From Rhodovulum bhavnagarense (lineage in GTDB: Bacteria > Pseudomonadota > Alphaproteobacteria > Rhodobacterales > Rhodobacteraceae), in contig NZ_SLXU01000001.1 of NCBI RefSeq assembly GCF_004343505.1, positions 620,001 to 684,000 of the forward strand: a stretch of 64,000 bases of DNA, given 5' to 3'. Both the position numbers and the translations under genes were made by a program. Each line of letters begins with the position of its first letter. Position 1 is the stretch's first letter. Positions 54,930-62,607 of this stretch are shown here, piece by piece. Under the pieces are notes generated by a model. That model had not been told where the DNA came from. It was given only the letters and a program-made list of their open reading frames with translations, and ran no database searches.

Positions 54930-54960
54930 CCTCCCGCGCGCTGGTCGCGCGGGAGGTTTG
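54930..54960 (+). terminator. Terminator after katG
   Basis: A perfect 11-bp stem (CCTCCCGCGCG at 54930-54940 and CGCGCGGGAGG at 54946-54956) with a five-base loop is followed by TTTG. It lies 29 bases after the katG stop. Confidence 0.75.
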
Positions 54961-55096
54961 CTGCCACTGGCTGGCAGAGGCCGCAGTATCCGGTCTTCCT
55001 TTACGCGATTTCCTGTTGAGGCCGTTGCGCGGCGGGGTTAGGCAAGGGTCGAATGCGTTCCGTTTGCGGCGCGTTTCCCGGTGCGAGAGGCCATTC

Positions 55097-55663
55097 ATGC
55101 TTGAGATCGAAGAGACGGGCTTGCCCGGCGTGGTGGTGCTGACGCCCCGGCGGTTCGGGGATCGTCGCGGTTTTTTTTCCGAGACGTGGAATGCGCGGCG
55201 GATGGCCGAACACGGGCTTGATTACCTTTTTGTGCAGGATAACCAGTCGCTGTCGGCCGAGATCGGCACGGTTCGAGGTCTGCATTTCCAGGCCCCGCCG
55301 CATGCGCAGGACAAGCTGGTGCGCTGCGGGCGCGGGGCGCTGTTCGACGTGGCCGTCGACATCCGCGTGGGCTCTGCGACCTATGGGCAGTGGGTGGGGG
55401 TGGACCTGACTGCGGAAAACGGCAAGCAACTGCTGGTGCCCAAGGGGTTCCTGCATGGTTTTGTCACCCGCGCGCCCGATACCGAGATCGTCTATAAATG
55501 CACCGATTACTACGCACCCGAATGCGACGGCGCGGTGCGTTGGGACGATCCCGATCTTGGCATTGACTGGGGGATTTCGGCGGCGTCGGCGATCCTGTCG
55601 GACAAGGATGCCGCCGCCCCGCGTTTGCGCGATATCACGTCGCCGTTCCGCTACGAGGAGTAA
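55097..55663 (+). CDS. rfbC: dTDP-4-dehydrorhamnose 3,5-epimerase
   Basis: Cupin-fold epimerase of 188 residues, third step of dTDP-L-rhamnose synthesis. [14 protein letters not shown] near the N-terminus, the catalytic His in [18 protein letters not shown], and FLHGFV and [12 protein letters not shown] are present. ATG 55097 has GAGAGG six bases upstream. First gene of a four-gene operon. Confidence 0.96.
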   Translation: MLEIEETGLPGVVVLTPRRFGDRRGFFSETWNARRMAEHGLDYLFVQDNQSLSAEIGTVRGLHFQAPPHAQDKLVRCGRGALFDVAVDIRVGSATYGQWVGVDLTAENGKQLLVPKGFLHGFVTRAPDTEIVYKCTDYYAPECDGAVRWDDPDLGIDWGISAASAILSDKDAAAPRLRDITSPFRYEE

Positions 55664-55667
55664 GCGC

Positions 55668-56717
55668 ATGAAGATACTGGTCACCGGTGGCGCGGGGTTC
55701 ATCGGTTCGGCGGTGGTGCGCCGGGCGATTGCCGATGGGCACGAGGTGGTCAACCTCGACGCGCTGACCTATGCCGCCTGCCTGGCCAACGTGGCCTGCG
55801 TGGCCGATGGCGCGGCCTACGCCTTTGAACAGGCCGATATTCGCGACCGCGCGGCGCTGGACAGGGTTTTCGCCGTGCATGCGCCGGACGCCGTCATGCA
55901 CCTGGCCGCCGAGTCCCATGTCGACCGCTCCATCGACGGGCCGGGCGATTTCATCGAGACCAACATCACCGGCACCTACAACATGCTGGAGGCCGCGCGC
56001 AGCTATTGGGTGGGGCAGGGGCGGCCCGCAAGCTTCCGCTTCCACCATATCTCCACCGACGAGGTCTATGGCTCTCTGCCCGCCGACCCGTCGGTGAAAT
56101 TCACCGAAACCACGCCCTACGATCCGCGCAGTCCCTATTCGGCCTCCAAGGCGGCGAGCGACCACCTGGTGCGCGCCTGGCATGAAACCTACGGCCTGCC
56201 GGTGGTGCTGACCAATTGTTCCAACAATTACGGCCCCTACCATTTCCCCGAAAAGCTGATCCCGGTGATCATCCTGAACGCGCTGGCGGGCAAGCCGCTG
56301 CCGATCTACGGCGACGGGTCGAACGTGCGCGACTGGCTTTATGTCGAGGATCACGCCGAGGCGCTGCTGCTGGTGGTGGAAAAGGGCACGGTGGGCCGGT
56401 CCTACAATATCGGGGGCGAGAACGAGCGGACCAACCTGGACCTGGTGCGGACCCTGTGTGGCATCCTCGACCGGTTGCGCCCGCGCGCGGCGGGCTCTTA
56501 CGGCGATCTGATCACCTTCGTCACCGACCGGCCCGGCCATGACGCGCGCTATGCCATCGACCCCACCCGCATCCGGACCGAACTGGGCTGGCGGCCCAGC
56601 GTGACGGTCGAAGAGGGGCTTGAGCGCACCGTGCGCTGGTATCTCGACAACGAGGCCTGGTGGCGTCCGTTGCAGGCGCGCCACGGTGTTGGTGAACGCC
56701 TGGGGGTGAAGGCATGA
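55668..56717 (+). CDS. rfbB: dTDP-glucose 4,6-dehydratase
   Basis: Short-chain dehydrogenase-fold enzyme of 349 residues, second step of dTDP-L-rhamnose synthesis. NAD-binding [13 protein letters not shown], the substrate-site [24 protein letters not shown] and the catalytic [10 protein letters not shown] are intact. It starts four bases after rfbC and overlaps rfbD by four bases. Confidence 0.96.
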   Translation: MKILVTGGAGFIGSAVVRRAIADGHEVVNLDALTYAACLANVACVADGAAYAFEQADIRDRAALDRVFAVHAPDAVMHLAAESHVDRSIDGPGDFIETNITGTYNMLEAARSYWVGQGRPASFRFHHISTDEVYGSLPADPSVKFTETTPYDPRSPYSASKAASDHLVRAWHETYGLPVVLTNCSNNYGPYHFPEKLIPVIILNALAGKPLPIYGDGSNVRDWLYVEDHAEALLLVVEKGTVGRSYNIGGENERTNLDLVRTLCGILDRLRPRAAGSYGDLITFVTDRPGHDARYAIDPTRIRTELGWRPSVTVEEGLERTVRWYLDNEAWWRPLQARHGVGERLGVKA

Positions 56718-57571
56718 CGCTTCTGGTGTTCGGATCGACGGGGCAGGTTGCCCGCGAATTGCGCAAACGCGCCCCCGACGCGGTGTTCCTGTCGCGGGAA
56801 GAGGCGGATCTGGCCGATCCCGGCGCCTGCGCCGCGGTGATCGAGGCCCATGCGCCCGCAGCCGTGATCAACGCCGCCGCCTATACCGCGGTAGACCGGG
56901 CCGAAGAGGAAGAGGCGCTGGCCACCACCATCAACGGTGCAGCGCCCGGCGCCATGGCCTGGATCTGCGCCAAACAGGGCATCCCCTTCGTTCACATCTC
57001 GACCGATTACGTGTTCGACGGCTCGGGGGACGCGCCCTGGGCGACGGATGCGAAAACCGCGCCGCTGGGGGCCTATGGCCGCTCCAAGCTGGCCGGGGAA
57101 GAGGCGGTGCAAAGCGCGGGCGGGGCCTATGTCATCCTGCGCACGTCCTGGGTGTTTTCCGCCCATGGCAGCAATTTCGTCAAGACCATGCTGCGGCTGG
57201 GGGGCGAGCGGGAAAAGCTGACCATCGTCGCCGACCAGGTCGGCGGGCCGACCCCGGCGGGCGACATCGCAGCGGCCTGCCTCAAGATCGCGCACCATCT
57301 GCAAGAGACACCCGAACATCGCGGCACCTTCCATTTTTCCGGTGCGCCCGATGTCAGCTGGGCCGATTTCGCGCGCGAGATCTTCGCGCAGGCGGGGCTG
57401 GACGTGACGGTGGAGGACATCCCCACCAGCGCCTATCCCACCCCCGCCAGGCGCCCCGCCAATTCCCGGCTGGATTGCGAGGGGACAGAGGTCGTTTTCG
57501 AGATTGCCCGCCCGGACTGGCGCGCGGGATTGCGCGATATTCTGAAAGATCTGGGAGCATTGAAGACATGA
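56714..57571 (+). CDS. rfbD: dTDP-4-dehydrorhamnose reductase
   Basis: NAD(P)H-dependent reductase of 285 residues, last step to dTDP-L-rhamnose. [12 protein letters not shown] binds the cofactor; [23 protein letters not shown] and the catalytic [12 protein letters not shown] are conserved. Overlaps both neighbours by ATGA. Confidence 0.96.
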   Translation: MTLLVFGSTGQVARELRKRAPDAVFLSREEADLADPGACAAVIEAHAPAAVINAAAYTAVDRAEEEEALATTINGAAPGAMAWICAKQGIPFVHISTDYVFDGSGDAPWATDAKTAPLGAYGRSKLAGEEAVQSAGGAYVILRTSWVFSAHGSNFVKTMLRLGGEREKLTIVADQVGGPTPAGDIAAACLKIAHHLQETPEHRGTFHFSGAPDVSWADFAREIFAQAGLDVTVEDIPTSAYPTPARRPANSRLDCEGTEVVFEIARPDWRAGLRDILKDLGALKT

Positions 57572-58443
57572 TCACCCGCAAGGGCATCATCCTGGCCGGC
57601 GGCTCGGGCACGCGGCTTTACCCGATCACGATGGGCGTCAGCAAGCAGCTCCTGCCGATCTATGACAAGCCGATGATCTATTATCCGCTCAGCGTGTTGA
57701 TGCTGGCCGGTATCCGCGAGATCGCCGTGATCACCACGCCGCAGGACCAGGACCAGTTCAGGCGCGTGCTGGGCGATGGCAGCCAGTGGGGCCTGAGCCT
57801 GACCTACATCGTGCAGCCCTCGCCCGACGGGCTGGCGCAGGCCTTCATCCTCGCCGAGGACTTTCTGGCGGGCGCGCCTTCGGCGCTGGTGCTGGGCGAC
57901 AACATCTTCTACGGGCACGGCCTGCCCGAGCTGTTGCAGGCGGCCGATGCCAAGACGGCGGGCGGCACGGTGTTCGGCTATCGCGTGGCCGATCCCGAAC
58001 GCTATGGCGTGGTCGAGTTCGACGCGGGGGGGCGCGCGACGGCGATCGTGGAAAAGCCCGAGGTTCCGCCGTCGAATTACGCGGTGACGGGGCTTTACTT
58101 TCTCGATGCCGAGGCGCCGGCCCGCGCGCGCCAGGTCCGGCCCTCGGCGCGCGGCGAGCTGGAGATCACCACGCTGCTGGAAATGTACCTGCACGAGGGC
58201 GCGCTGGACGTGCAGGTGATGGGGCGGGGCTATGCATGGCTTGACACGGGCACGCATGGTTCTCTGCTGGATGCGGGCAATTTCGTGCGCACGCTGGAAA
58301 AACGCCAGGGCCAGCAGACCGGCTGCCTTGAGGAAATCGCCTATGCCCAGGGCTGGATCGACACCGCCACCCTGATCGCCCGTGCCGAGATGTTCCGAAA
58401 GAACGCATATGGCGATTATCTCAAGGGGTTGATCAAGCCCTAG
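57568..58443 (+). CDS. rfbA: Glucose-1-phosphate thymidylyltransferase
   Basis: Nucleotidyltransferase of 291 residues, first step of dTDP-L-rhamnose synthesis and its usual feedback point. [27 protein letters not shown] and the sugar-binding [17 protein letters not shown] are present. Last gene of the rfbCBDA order. The product would feed a rhamnose-containing surface glycan; no glycosyltransferase gene is inside this window. Confidence 0.96.
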   Translation: MITRKGIILAGGSGTRLYPITMGVSKQLLPIYDKPMIYYPLSVLMLAGIREIAVITTPQDQDQFRRVLGDGSQWGLSLTYIVQPSPDGLAQAFILAEDFLAGAPSALVLGDNIFYGHGLPELLQAADAKTAGGTVFGYRVADPERYGVVEFDAGGRATAIVEKPEVPPSNYAVTGLYFLDAEAPARARQVRPSARGELEITTLLEMYLHEGALDVQVMGRGYAWLDTGTHGSLLDAGNFVRTLEKRQGQQTGCLEEIAYAQGWIDTATLIARAEMFRKNAYGDYLKGLIKP

Positions 58444-58868
58444 GGTCAGCGCCGTTTCGTCGCCTGGCCCGGGTCGCGACGGTCACGGCGGACGCTGGGC
58501 CGGGGTAAGAGCCTCGGTTTTAGCGAAACGATCCCGATTACGATACGCGGCTTGGCTGCGCGGTGACAGGGCGCGTGTGCCGTCGGTACGGAGGTCCTTC
58601 GCCCGATGGGGGTGAGTCGCCCATCGCGTGCGCATCGGCAACACCTTGCCCGTTTTACATGCGCCCGCAGGGGCTTTCCGCCGAATACCCTGTGCAGGTT
58701 GTTTTCCGGCGGTCTTTCGCATGCCCCGCAGACGGGTTTGGGCGGGGTGCCGCGCGGATCGGGCCTGTTTGGCGAGGCGCCGTTTCTGCGCGGGGCAACC
58801 GGCGTATTCGAAAGGCGGGGCCGTATTCCGCGGCTCTCAAGACCTTTGGAAAATATGGGAGACAGAGA
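58444..58868. other. 425-base intergenic region after the rhamnose operon
   Basis: No convincing gene is seen. A widely spaced inverted repeat CGTTTCG (58453-58459) / CGAAACG (58524-58530), and a hairpin CGATGGG / CCCATCG at 58604-58626, are the only structures noticed. Base composition is similar to the neighbours. GGGAGAC just before 58869 serves as ribosome binding site for the next gene. Confidence 0.4.
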
Positions 58869-59102
58869 ATGAAAAAGATCACCGCCATGACCGCGATCCT
58901 TTTGTTTTCAACCGGCGCCGCCTTTGCCGCAGAGCTGGATGCCAATGGCGATGGTGCGGTAACTTTCGAAGAGTTTCTGGCTGTCTTGCCGACAACCACC
59001 GAAGAGGCGTTCGCGGCAATCGATACCGATGCTAGCGGCGCCCTGTCGGCAGAGGAAATCGCGGCGGCCGAAGAGGCCGGGTTGATCCCCGTCGAGGGCT
59101 GA
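58869..59102 (+). CDS. Small secreted EF-hand protein
   Basis: Protein of 77 residues with a signal peptide (MKKITAMTAILLFSTGAAFA) and two calcium-binding loops in the mature part: DANGDGAVTFEE and DTDASGALSAEE, both with the normal 1-3-5-12 acidic pattern. It probably binds Ca2+ in the periplasm or outside. GGGAGAC precedes the ATG. Gene stands alone between the rhamnose operon and the TPR-sulfotransferase operon. Function beyond calcium binding unknown. Confidence 0.85.
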   Translation: MKKITAMTAILLFSTGAAFAAELDANGDGAVTFEEFLAVLPTTTEEAFAAIDTDASGALSAEEIAAAEEAGLIPVEG

Positions 59103-59117
59103 GGCAAGGGCGCACGC

Positions 59118-59145
59118 CCTAGCTGGCAGGGAATATCCTGCTAGG
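59118..59145. terminator. Bulged hairpin after the EF-hand gene
   Basis: GCAGG (59126-59130) pairs with CCTGC (59137-59141), and CCTA (59118-59121) pairs with TAGG (59142-59145) across a four-base bulge. It may end the EF-hand transcript. The rest of the 271-base gap to 59373 shows no gene. Confidence 0.35.
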
Positions 59146-59373
59146 CACGGCGCCCGGTCATGCCGGGGGCCGTGTCGCCTTACGATTTGTCGGCTTATCA
59201 CGTGACCTTTTCCCGCCGATGGGGCGCGTGGCCTGGCACGCCCGTCAATGTCGCGCGGCACCGTGGCAATCTGGGCGGCTTTTGCCGATTGCGGGGGGCG
59301 TGGCAGATGATTAGGGTCGAATTCGACTGCGGCCGCATCCGGGCGACCGCGCGTGGCATGCAAAGAGGTGACA

Positions 59374-60441
59374 GTGTCCCGGGACGCCCTAACAGATGAC
59401 GGCATGTCGACGATCCGCCAGCGTTTGGGCGAGATCCGCGAGATGGAACGATCCAAGGGCGCCGAGGCCGCGGAAAAGGCGCTGATCGCGCTGATCCGCG
59501 AGGTGCCCGACAACCGGCCCGCCTATACCGCGCTGAGCCGGGTGCTGATGAAGCAGAAAAAATTCGATTACGCCGTCCGGGCCGCCGAAAAGGTGGTGCG
59601 GCTTGCCCCAATGGAGGCCGAGCCGCTGGTGCTGGCGGGCTTTGCGCGGTTGCGCAACGAGGATCGCGAGGGCGCGGCAGTGGCCTTTGCCGATGCACTG
59701 GGGCTGGATGGCGCAAATACCCGCGCCATGATGGGCGCGGCCCTTTTGAAGATGTCGGAAGACAGCCACGAGGATGCGCTTGAGCTATGCGAACGCGCCG
59801 TCGCGCTTGATCCCGACCTGGAACGCGCGCATGAACTGATTGTGCGTATCAACCTCAAACAGGGGCGCAAGGACGACGCGCTGGCCGAATTGCGCGACCT
59901 CGTCGAGGCCGGTGGCGGTTCGTCCCGTGCGTTGCGTCTTTACGCCCGCCTGATGCGCGATGAGGGGCGACTTGACGAGGCGTTGAAGGCCGCCGCGTCG
60001 CGGCTCGGAGAGGACCGCAAGAGCCTCAAGCGTTTTTCCCAGCTTGCGGCCTTTTCCGGTCAGGCTGACCTTGCGGTGGACGAGTATCGCAAACTTGCCG
60101 AGGCAACCGATGCGAAACCCGCCGACAAGGTTCGCCTTATCGCTGCGCTGATCCGCAGCGGTGCGCTTGATGAGGCCCGCACTGGCATTTCCGCGCTGCC
60201 CGATGCGCGGGTTCTCAAGCCGCTCAAGCACAAGCTGTCGGGCGACATCGCGATGGCCGAAGGTCAGCACACGGCCGCGATCGCGCTTTACCGCAAGGCC
60301 TGCAAGGCGGCCAACGCACAAGAGCCCGATGCCGACGCGATTGGCGCCGACGCACCTGAGGAAGATCTGGCAAAGCTCTGGCAGAAACATAGTGCCCAGG
60401 CTCTGCGTGTTGCCTTGCGCGCCCGCCGCAGTCCGGGCTGA
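59374..60441 (+). CDS. Tetratricopeptide repeat protein
   Basis: Protein of 355 residues made almost wholly of TPR-like helical hairpins (for example KALIALIREVPDNRPAYTAL, AVRAAEKVVRLAPMEAEPLV, LELCERAVALDPDLERAHEL, IALYRKACKAANAQEPDA). No signal peptide or membrane segment, so cytosolic; likely a binding scaffold. The GTG at 59374 is preceded by AAGAGGTG (59363-59370), the best ribosome binding site here; GTG 59353 and ATG 59404 are alternatives. It is 52 bases before a run of overlapping genes that includes a sulfotransferase, and TPR domains are often linked to sulfotransferases. Confidence 0.75.
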   Translation: MSRDALTDDGMSTIRQRLGEIREMERSKGAEAAEKALIALIREVPDNRPAYTALSRVLMKQKKFDYAVRAAEKVVRLAPMEAEPLVLAGFARLRNEDREGAAVAFADALGLDGANTRAMMGAALLKMSEDSHEDALELCERAVALDPDLERAHELIVRINLKQGRKDDALAELRDLVEAGGGSSRALRLYARLMRDEGRLDEALKAAASRLGEDRKSLKRFSQLAAFSGQADLAVDEYRKLAEATDAKPADKVRLIAALIRSGALDEARTGISALPDARVLKPLKHKLSGDIAMAEGQHTAAIALYRKACKAANAQEPDADAIGADAPEEDLAKLWQKHSAQALRVALRARRSPG

Positions 60442-60493
60442 CCTCTGGGCCCACCCGCGCAGGCAACGTTCAACAGACAGCGAAAGGCCCGAG

Positions 60494-61324
60494 ATGCCCC
60501 TGAACCTTGTCTATATCATCATGGATAGCTGCCGGTTCGACAGCTACCGGCGTGCGCGGACGCCCAACATGGACGCCCTGGCCGAGGGTGAACAGCGCTA
60601 TAGCTATGCGTCCTGGACCGCGCCCAGCCATCACTCGATCTTCATGGGCCAGATCGCCCATAAAAGCCCCACACGGGTTCTGGCCTCGGAGGTCTACAAG
60701 AAGGAATATGCCCGTTGGGTTGACCGGATCGACGTGCCGGACCTGTCGTTCAAATCCTTCGTGCCCGAACTGAGCCTCGCGAAGGTTTTGCAAAAACAGG
60801 GTTACCGAACCGTGGGCCGGGTATCGATGCCTGTCTTGAACCCTTTTACCGGGCTCAATCGTCACTTCGACGATTATCGCCTGATGTCGAATCACAATGA
60901 TTTCGGCGGAATGGTGAACGAGGTATCGTTTTCGACCGATCAGCCGAGCTATTATTTCATGAATCTCGGCGAGACCCATTATCCTTACATGCTCAAGGAT
61001 GACAGCCTGCCGCGCATTTCGGGCGTTCACGGGGTGGTCAAGGGCATGGATGAGGCGATCCAGCGGTCGGGCGATCTGCCGGATGAGGACGATGGCTTTT
61101 TCTCTGCCGGGGACATGGCCGCGCTGCACGACCAACAGGTGCGCTGTGTGGAACATGTCGACGAGATCCTGGGCGCGTTGATCGCCAAGGCGCCGAAGGG
61201 GACGCATTTCATCGTGACCGCGGATCACGGTGAATGTTTTGGCGAGGGCGACTATTTCGGGCACGGCCCGGTGATGCACGAAAAGGTTTTCGAGATTCCG
61301 TTCCTTGAGGGGCGCAAGACATGA
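60494..61324 (+). CDS. Short alkaline-phosphatase/sulfatase superfamily hydrolase with altered active-site motif
   Basis: Protein of 276 residues, much shorter than normal sulfatases (450-550). The first metal Asp lies in LVYIIMDSCRFDSY (Asp11), TPNMDALAEG follows, and late metal ligands are in TADHGECFGEGDYFGHG. At the place of the sulfatase C/S-x-P-S-R signature the sequence is T42-A-P-S-H46, so the formylglycine-forming Cys/Ser and the Arg are both replaced. A Thr nucleophile like that of other superfamily members is possible. No signal peptide. GAAAGG lies before ATG 60494; the stop overlaps the sulfotransferase start. Confidence 0.75.
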   Translation: MPLNLVYIIMDSCRFDSYRRARTPNMDALAEGEQRYSYASWTAPSHHSIFMGQIAHKSPTRVLASEVYKKEYARWVDRIDVPDLSFKSFVPELSLAKVLQKQGYRTVGRVSMPVLNPFTGLNRHFDDYRLMSNHNDFGGMVNEVSFSTDQPSYYFMNLGETHYPYMLKDDSLPRISGVHGVVKGMDEAIQRSGDLPDEDDGFFSAGDMAALHDQQVRCVEHVDEILGALIAKAPKGTHFIVTADHGECFGEGDYFGHGPVMHEKVFEIPFLEGRKT

Positions 61325-62259
61325 TGGACGCGCCTTCGGTTCCCGACCCGGTTTTCGTGCTGGCCGCGCCGCGGTCTTTCACATCGCTGATCACCGCGAT
61401 GATCGGCCAGCACCCAGAACTTTACGGCCTGCCGGAGCTTAACCTCTTTCAATGTGATCTGATGGAGGAATTCAATACCGGGCTGACGCCCGATGGCATT
61501 TCCAAATCGCCTGTCTGGAAGACGATGCGCCATGGGTTGTTGCGGACCGTGGCCGAGCTATATGCCGGCGAACAGACGGTCGAGTCGATCCACATGGCCG
61601 AACGCTGGCTTGCGCGCCGGGCCGACCGGACCTCGGCAGAGGTCTTCCATGAACTGTGCAAGTCCATTGCGCCTTTGCGCGTGGTTGAGAAAAGCCCGGG
61701 TGTGCTGCGCAAGCAGGTGTTCATGGACCGGATGCTTGAGGCATTTCCGAATGCCCGCTTCATCCACCTGTTGCGCAGTCCCGTGGACCAGGGGCGATCG
61801 GTGCTCAAGGCCAAGGGTGGTATCGGCGTGCTCTTGGCGATGAACTGCGTTGACTACCGCGGAGAAGAGGCCGCGCTCGAACCGCAGATCCTGTGGCATG
61901 ACACCCAGGTTCAGATCCTTCGCTTTCTCGACAAGCTGCCCGATGAGCAATTCGTAACGGTGCGTGGCGAGGATCTGCTGAACGATCTCGATAACTCGCT
62001 GGGGGCACTATGCCGCTGGCTGGGCGTGTCCGACGATGTCGAGGCCATCGCCGCGATGAAACGGCCCGAGGAGTCGGCCTATTCCTGCCTTGGGCCCGCG
62101 AATGCGCGGCTGGGCAATGACGTGAATTTCCTGCGATCGCCGGCGCTGCGCGAGGGCGGGGTGACGTCAACCCCGCTGGATGCGCCCTTGCCCTGGCGGG
62201 CGGATGCGGCGCCGCTACATCCTCGTGTCCAGGCCCTGGCGCGGGAGTTGGGATATTGA
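61321..62259 (+). CDS. Sulfotransferase family protein
   Basis: Cytosolic protein of 312 residues of the PAPS-dependent sulfotransferase family. The 5'-phosphosulfate loop is AAPRSFTSLITAMIGQHPEL near residue 15, and the 3'-phosphate-binding region is FIHLLRSPVDQGRSVLKAKG near 147. The acidic/aromatic DYRGEEAALEPQILWHD and VRGEDLLNDLDN fit the C-terminal part. ATG 61321 overlaps the previous stop; the stop overlaps the next start (TTGA). It would transfer sulfate to a hydroxyl or amine of an unknown acceptor, perhaps a glycan. Confidence 0.85.
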   Translation: MMDAPSVPDPVFVLAAPRSFTSLITAMIGQHPELYGLPELNLFQCDLMEEFNTGLTPDGISKSPVWKTMRHGLLRTVAELYAGEQTVESIHMAERWLARRADRTSAEVFHELCKSIAPLRVVEKSPGVLRKQVFMDRMLEAFPNARFIHLLRSPVDQGRSVLKAKGGIGVLLAMNCVDYRGEEAALEPQILWHDTQVQILRFLDKLPDEQFVTVRGEDLLNDLDNSLGALCRWLGVSDDVEAIAAMKRPEESAYSCLGPANARLGNDVNFLRSPALREGGVTSTPLDAPLPWRADAAPLHPRVQALARELGY

Positions 62260-62597
62260 GTGTTCTTGACCTCAAACCGTTGCGCGCGCCCGGCCACCGG
62301 GCCTTTATCGGGATGGAATTTGGCGGCCCTTCTGCCGAGGCAGATCCGGAGGCGCTGAGCCCTGGCGATGTGCTGGCCGATCCGCGCCTGATGTCGCTGG
62401 GCCGGGCCGTGTTCGAAGAGCTGCGCCTGCAATTTGCAGAACCCGCCGGCGCCGCGCATCTGAGCGACGAGGAAGAGGCATATCGGCAGAAGCTGGAAAC
62501 CTGGGCCGATATCCTGGAAATCCTGCTGGAAGAGACCCTTAACGAGCTTGAAACCCTGAATGCCGCGCGCGCGGGGCTTGCGCATGGGCCGGGTTGA
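62256..62597 (+). CDS. Unknown 113-residue helical protein
   Basis: Frame of 113 codons beginning at TTG 62256, which overlaps the sulfotransferase stop as TTGA and has GCGGGAG eight bases upstream. The first 45 residues are Gly/Pro-rich; from about residue 48 the sequence is helical and acidic (DEEEAYRQKLETWADILEIL) and could form a short coiled coil. No signal peptide, membrane segment or recognisable domain. Its packing in the operon suggests a partner of the neighbours. Confidence 0.6.
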   Translation: MSVLDLKPLRAPGHRAFIGMEFGGPSAEADPEALSPGDVLADPRLMSLGRAVFEELRLQFAEPAGAAHLSDEEEAYRQKLETWADILEILLEETLNELETLNAARAGLAHGPG

Positions 62598-62607
62598 GGG
62601 GGCAGGC

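Noticed and set aside
59160-59399. 79-codon frame between the EF-hand and TPR genes
   Set aside because: No ribosome binding site, no domain, and it overlaps the TPR start region; left as intergenic.
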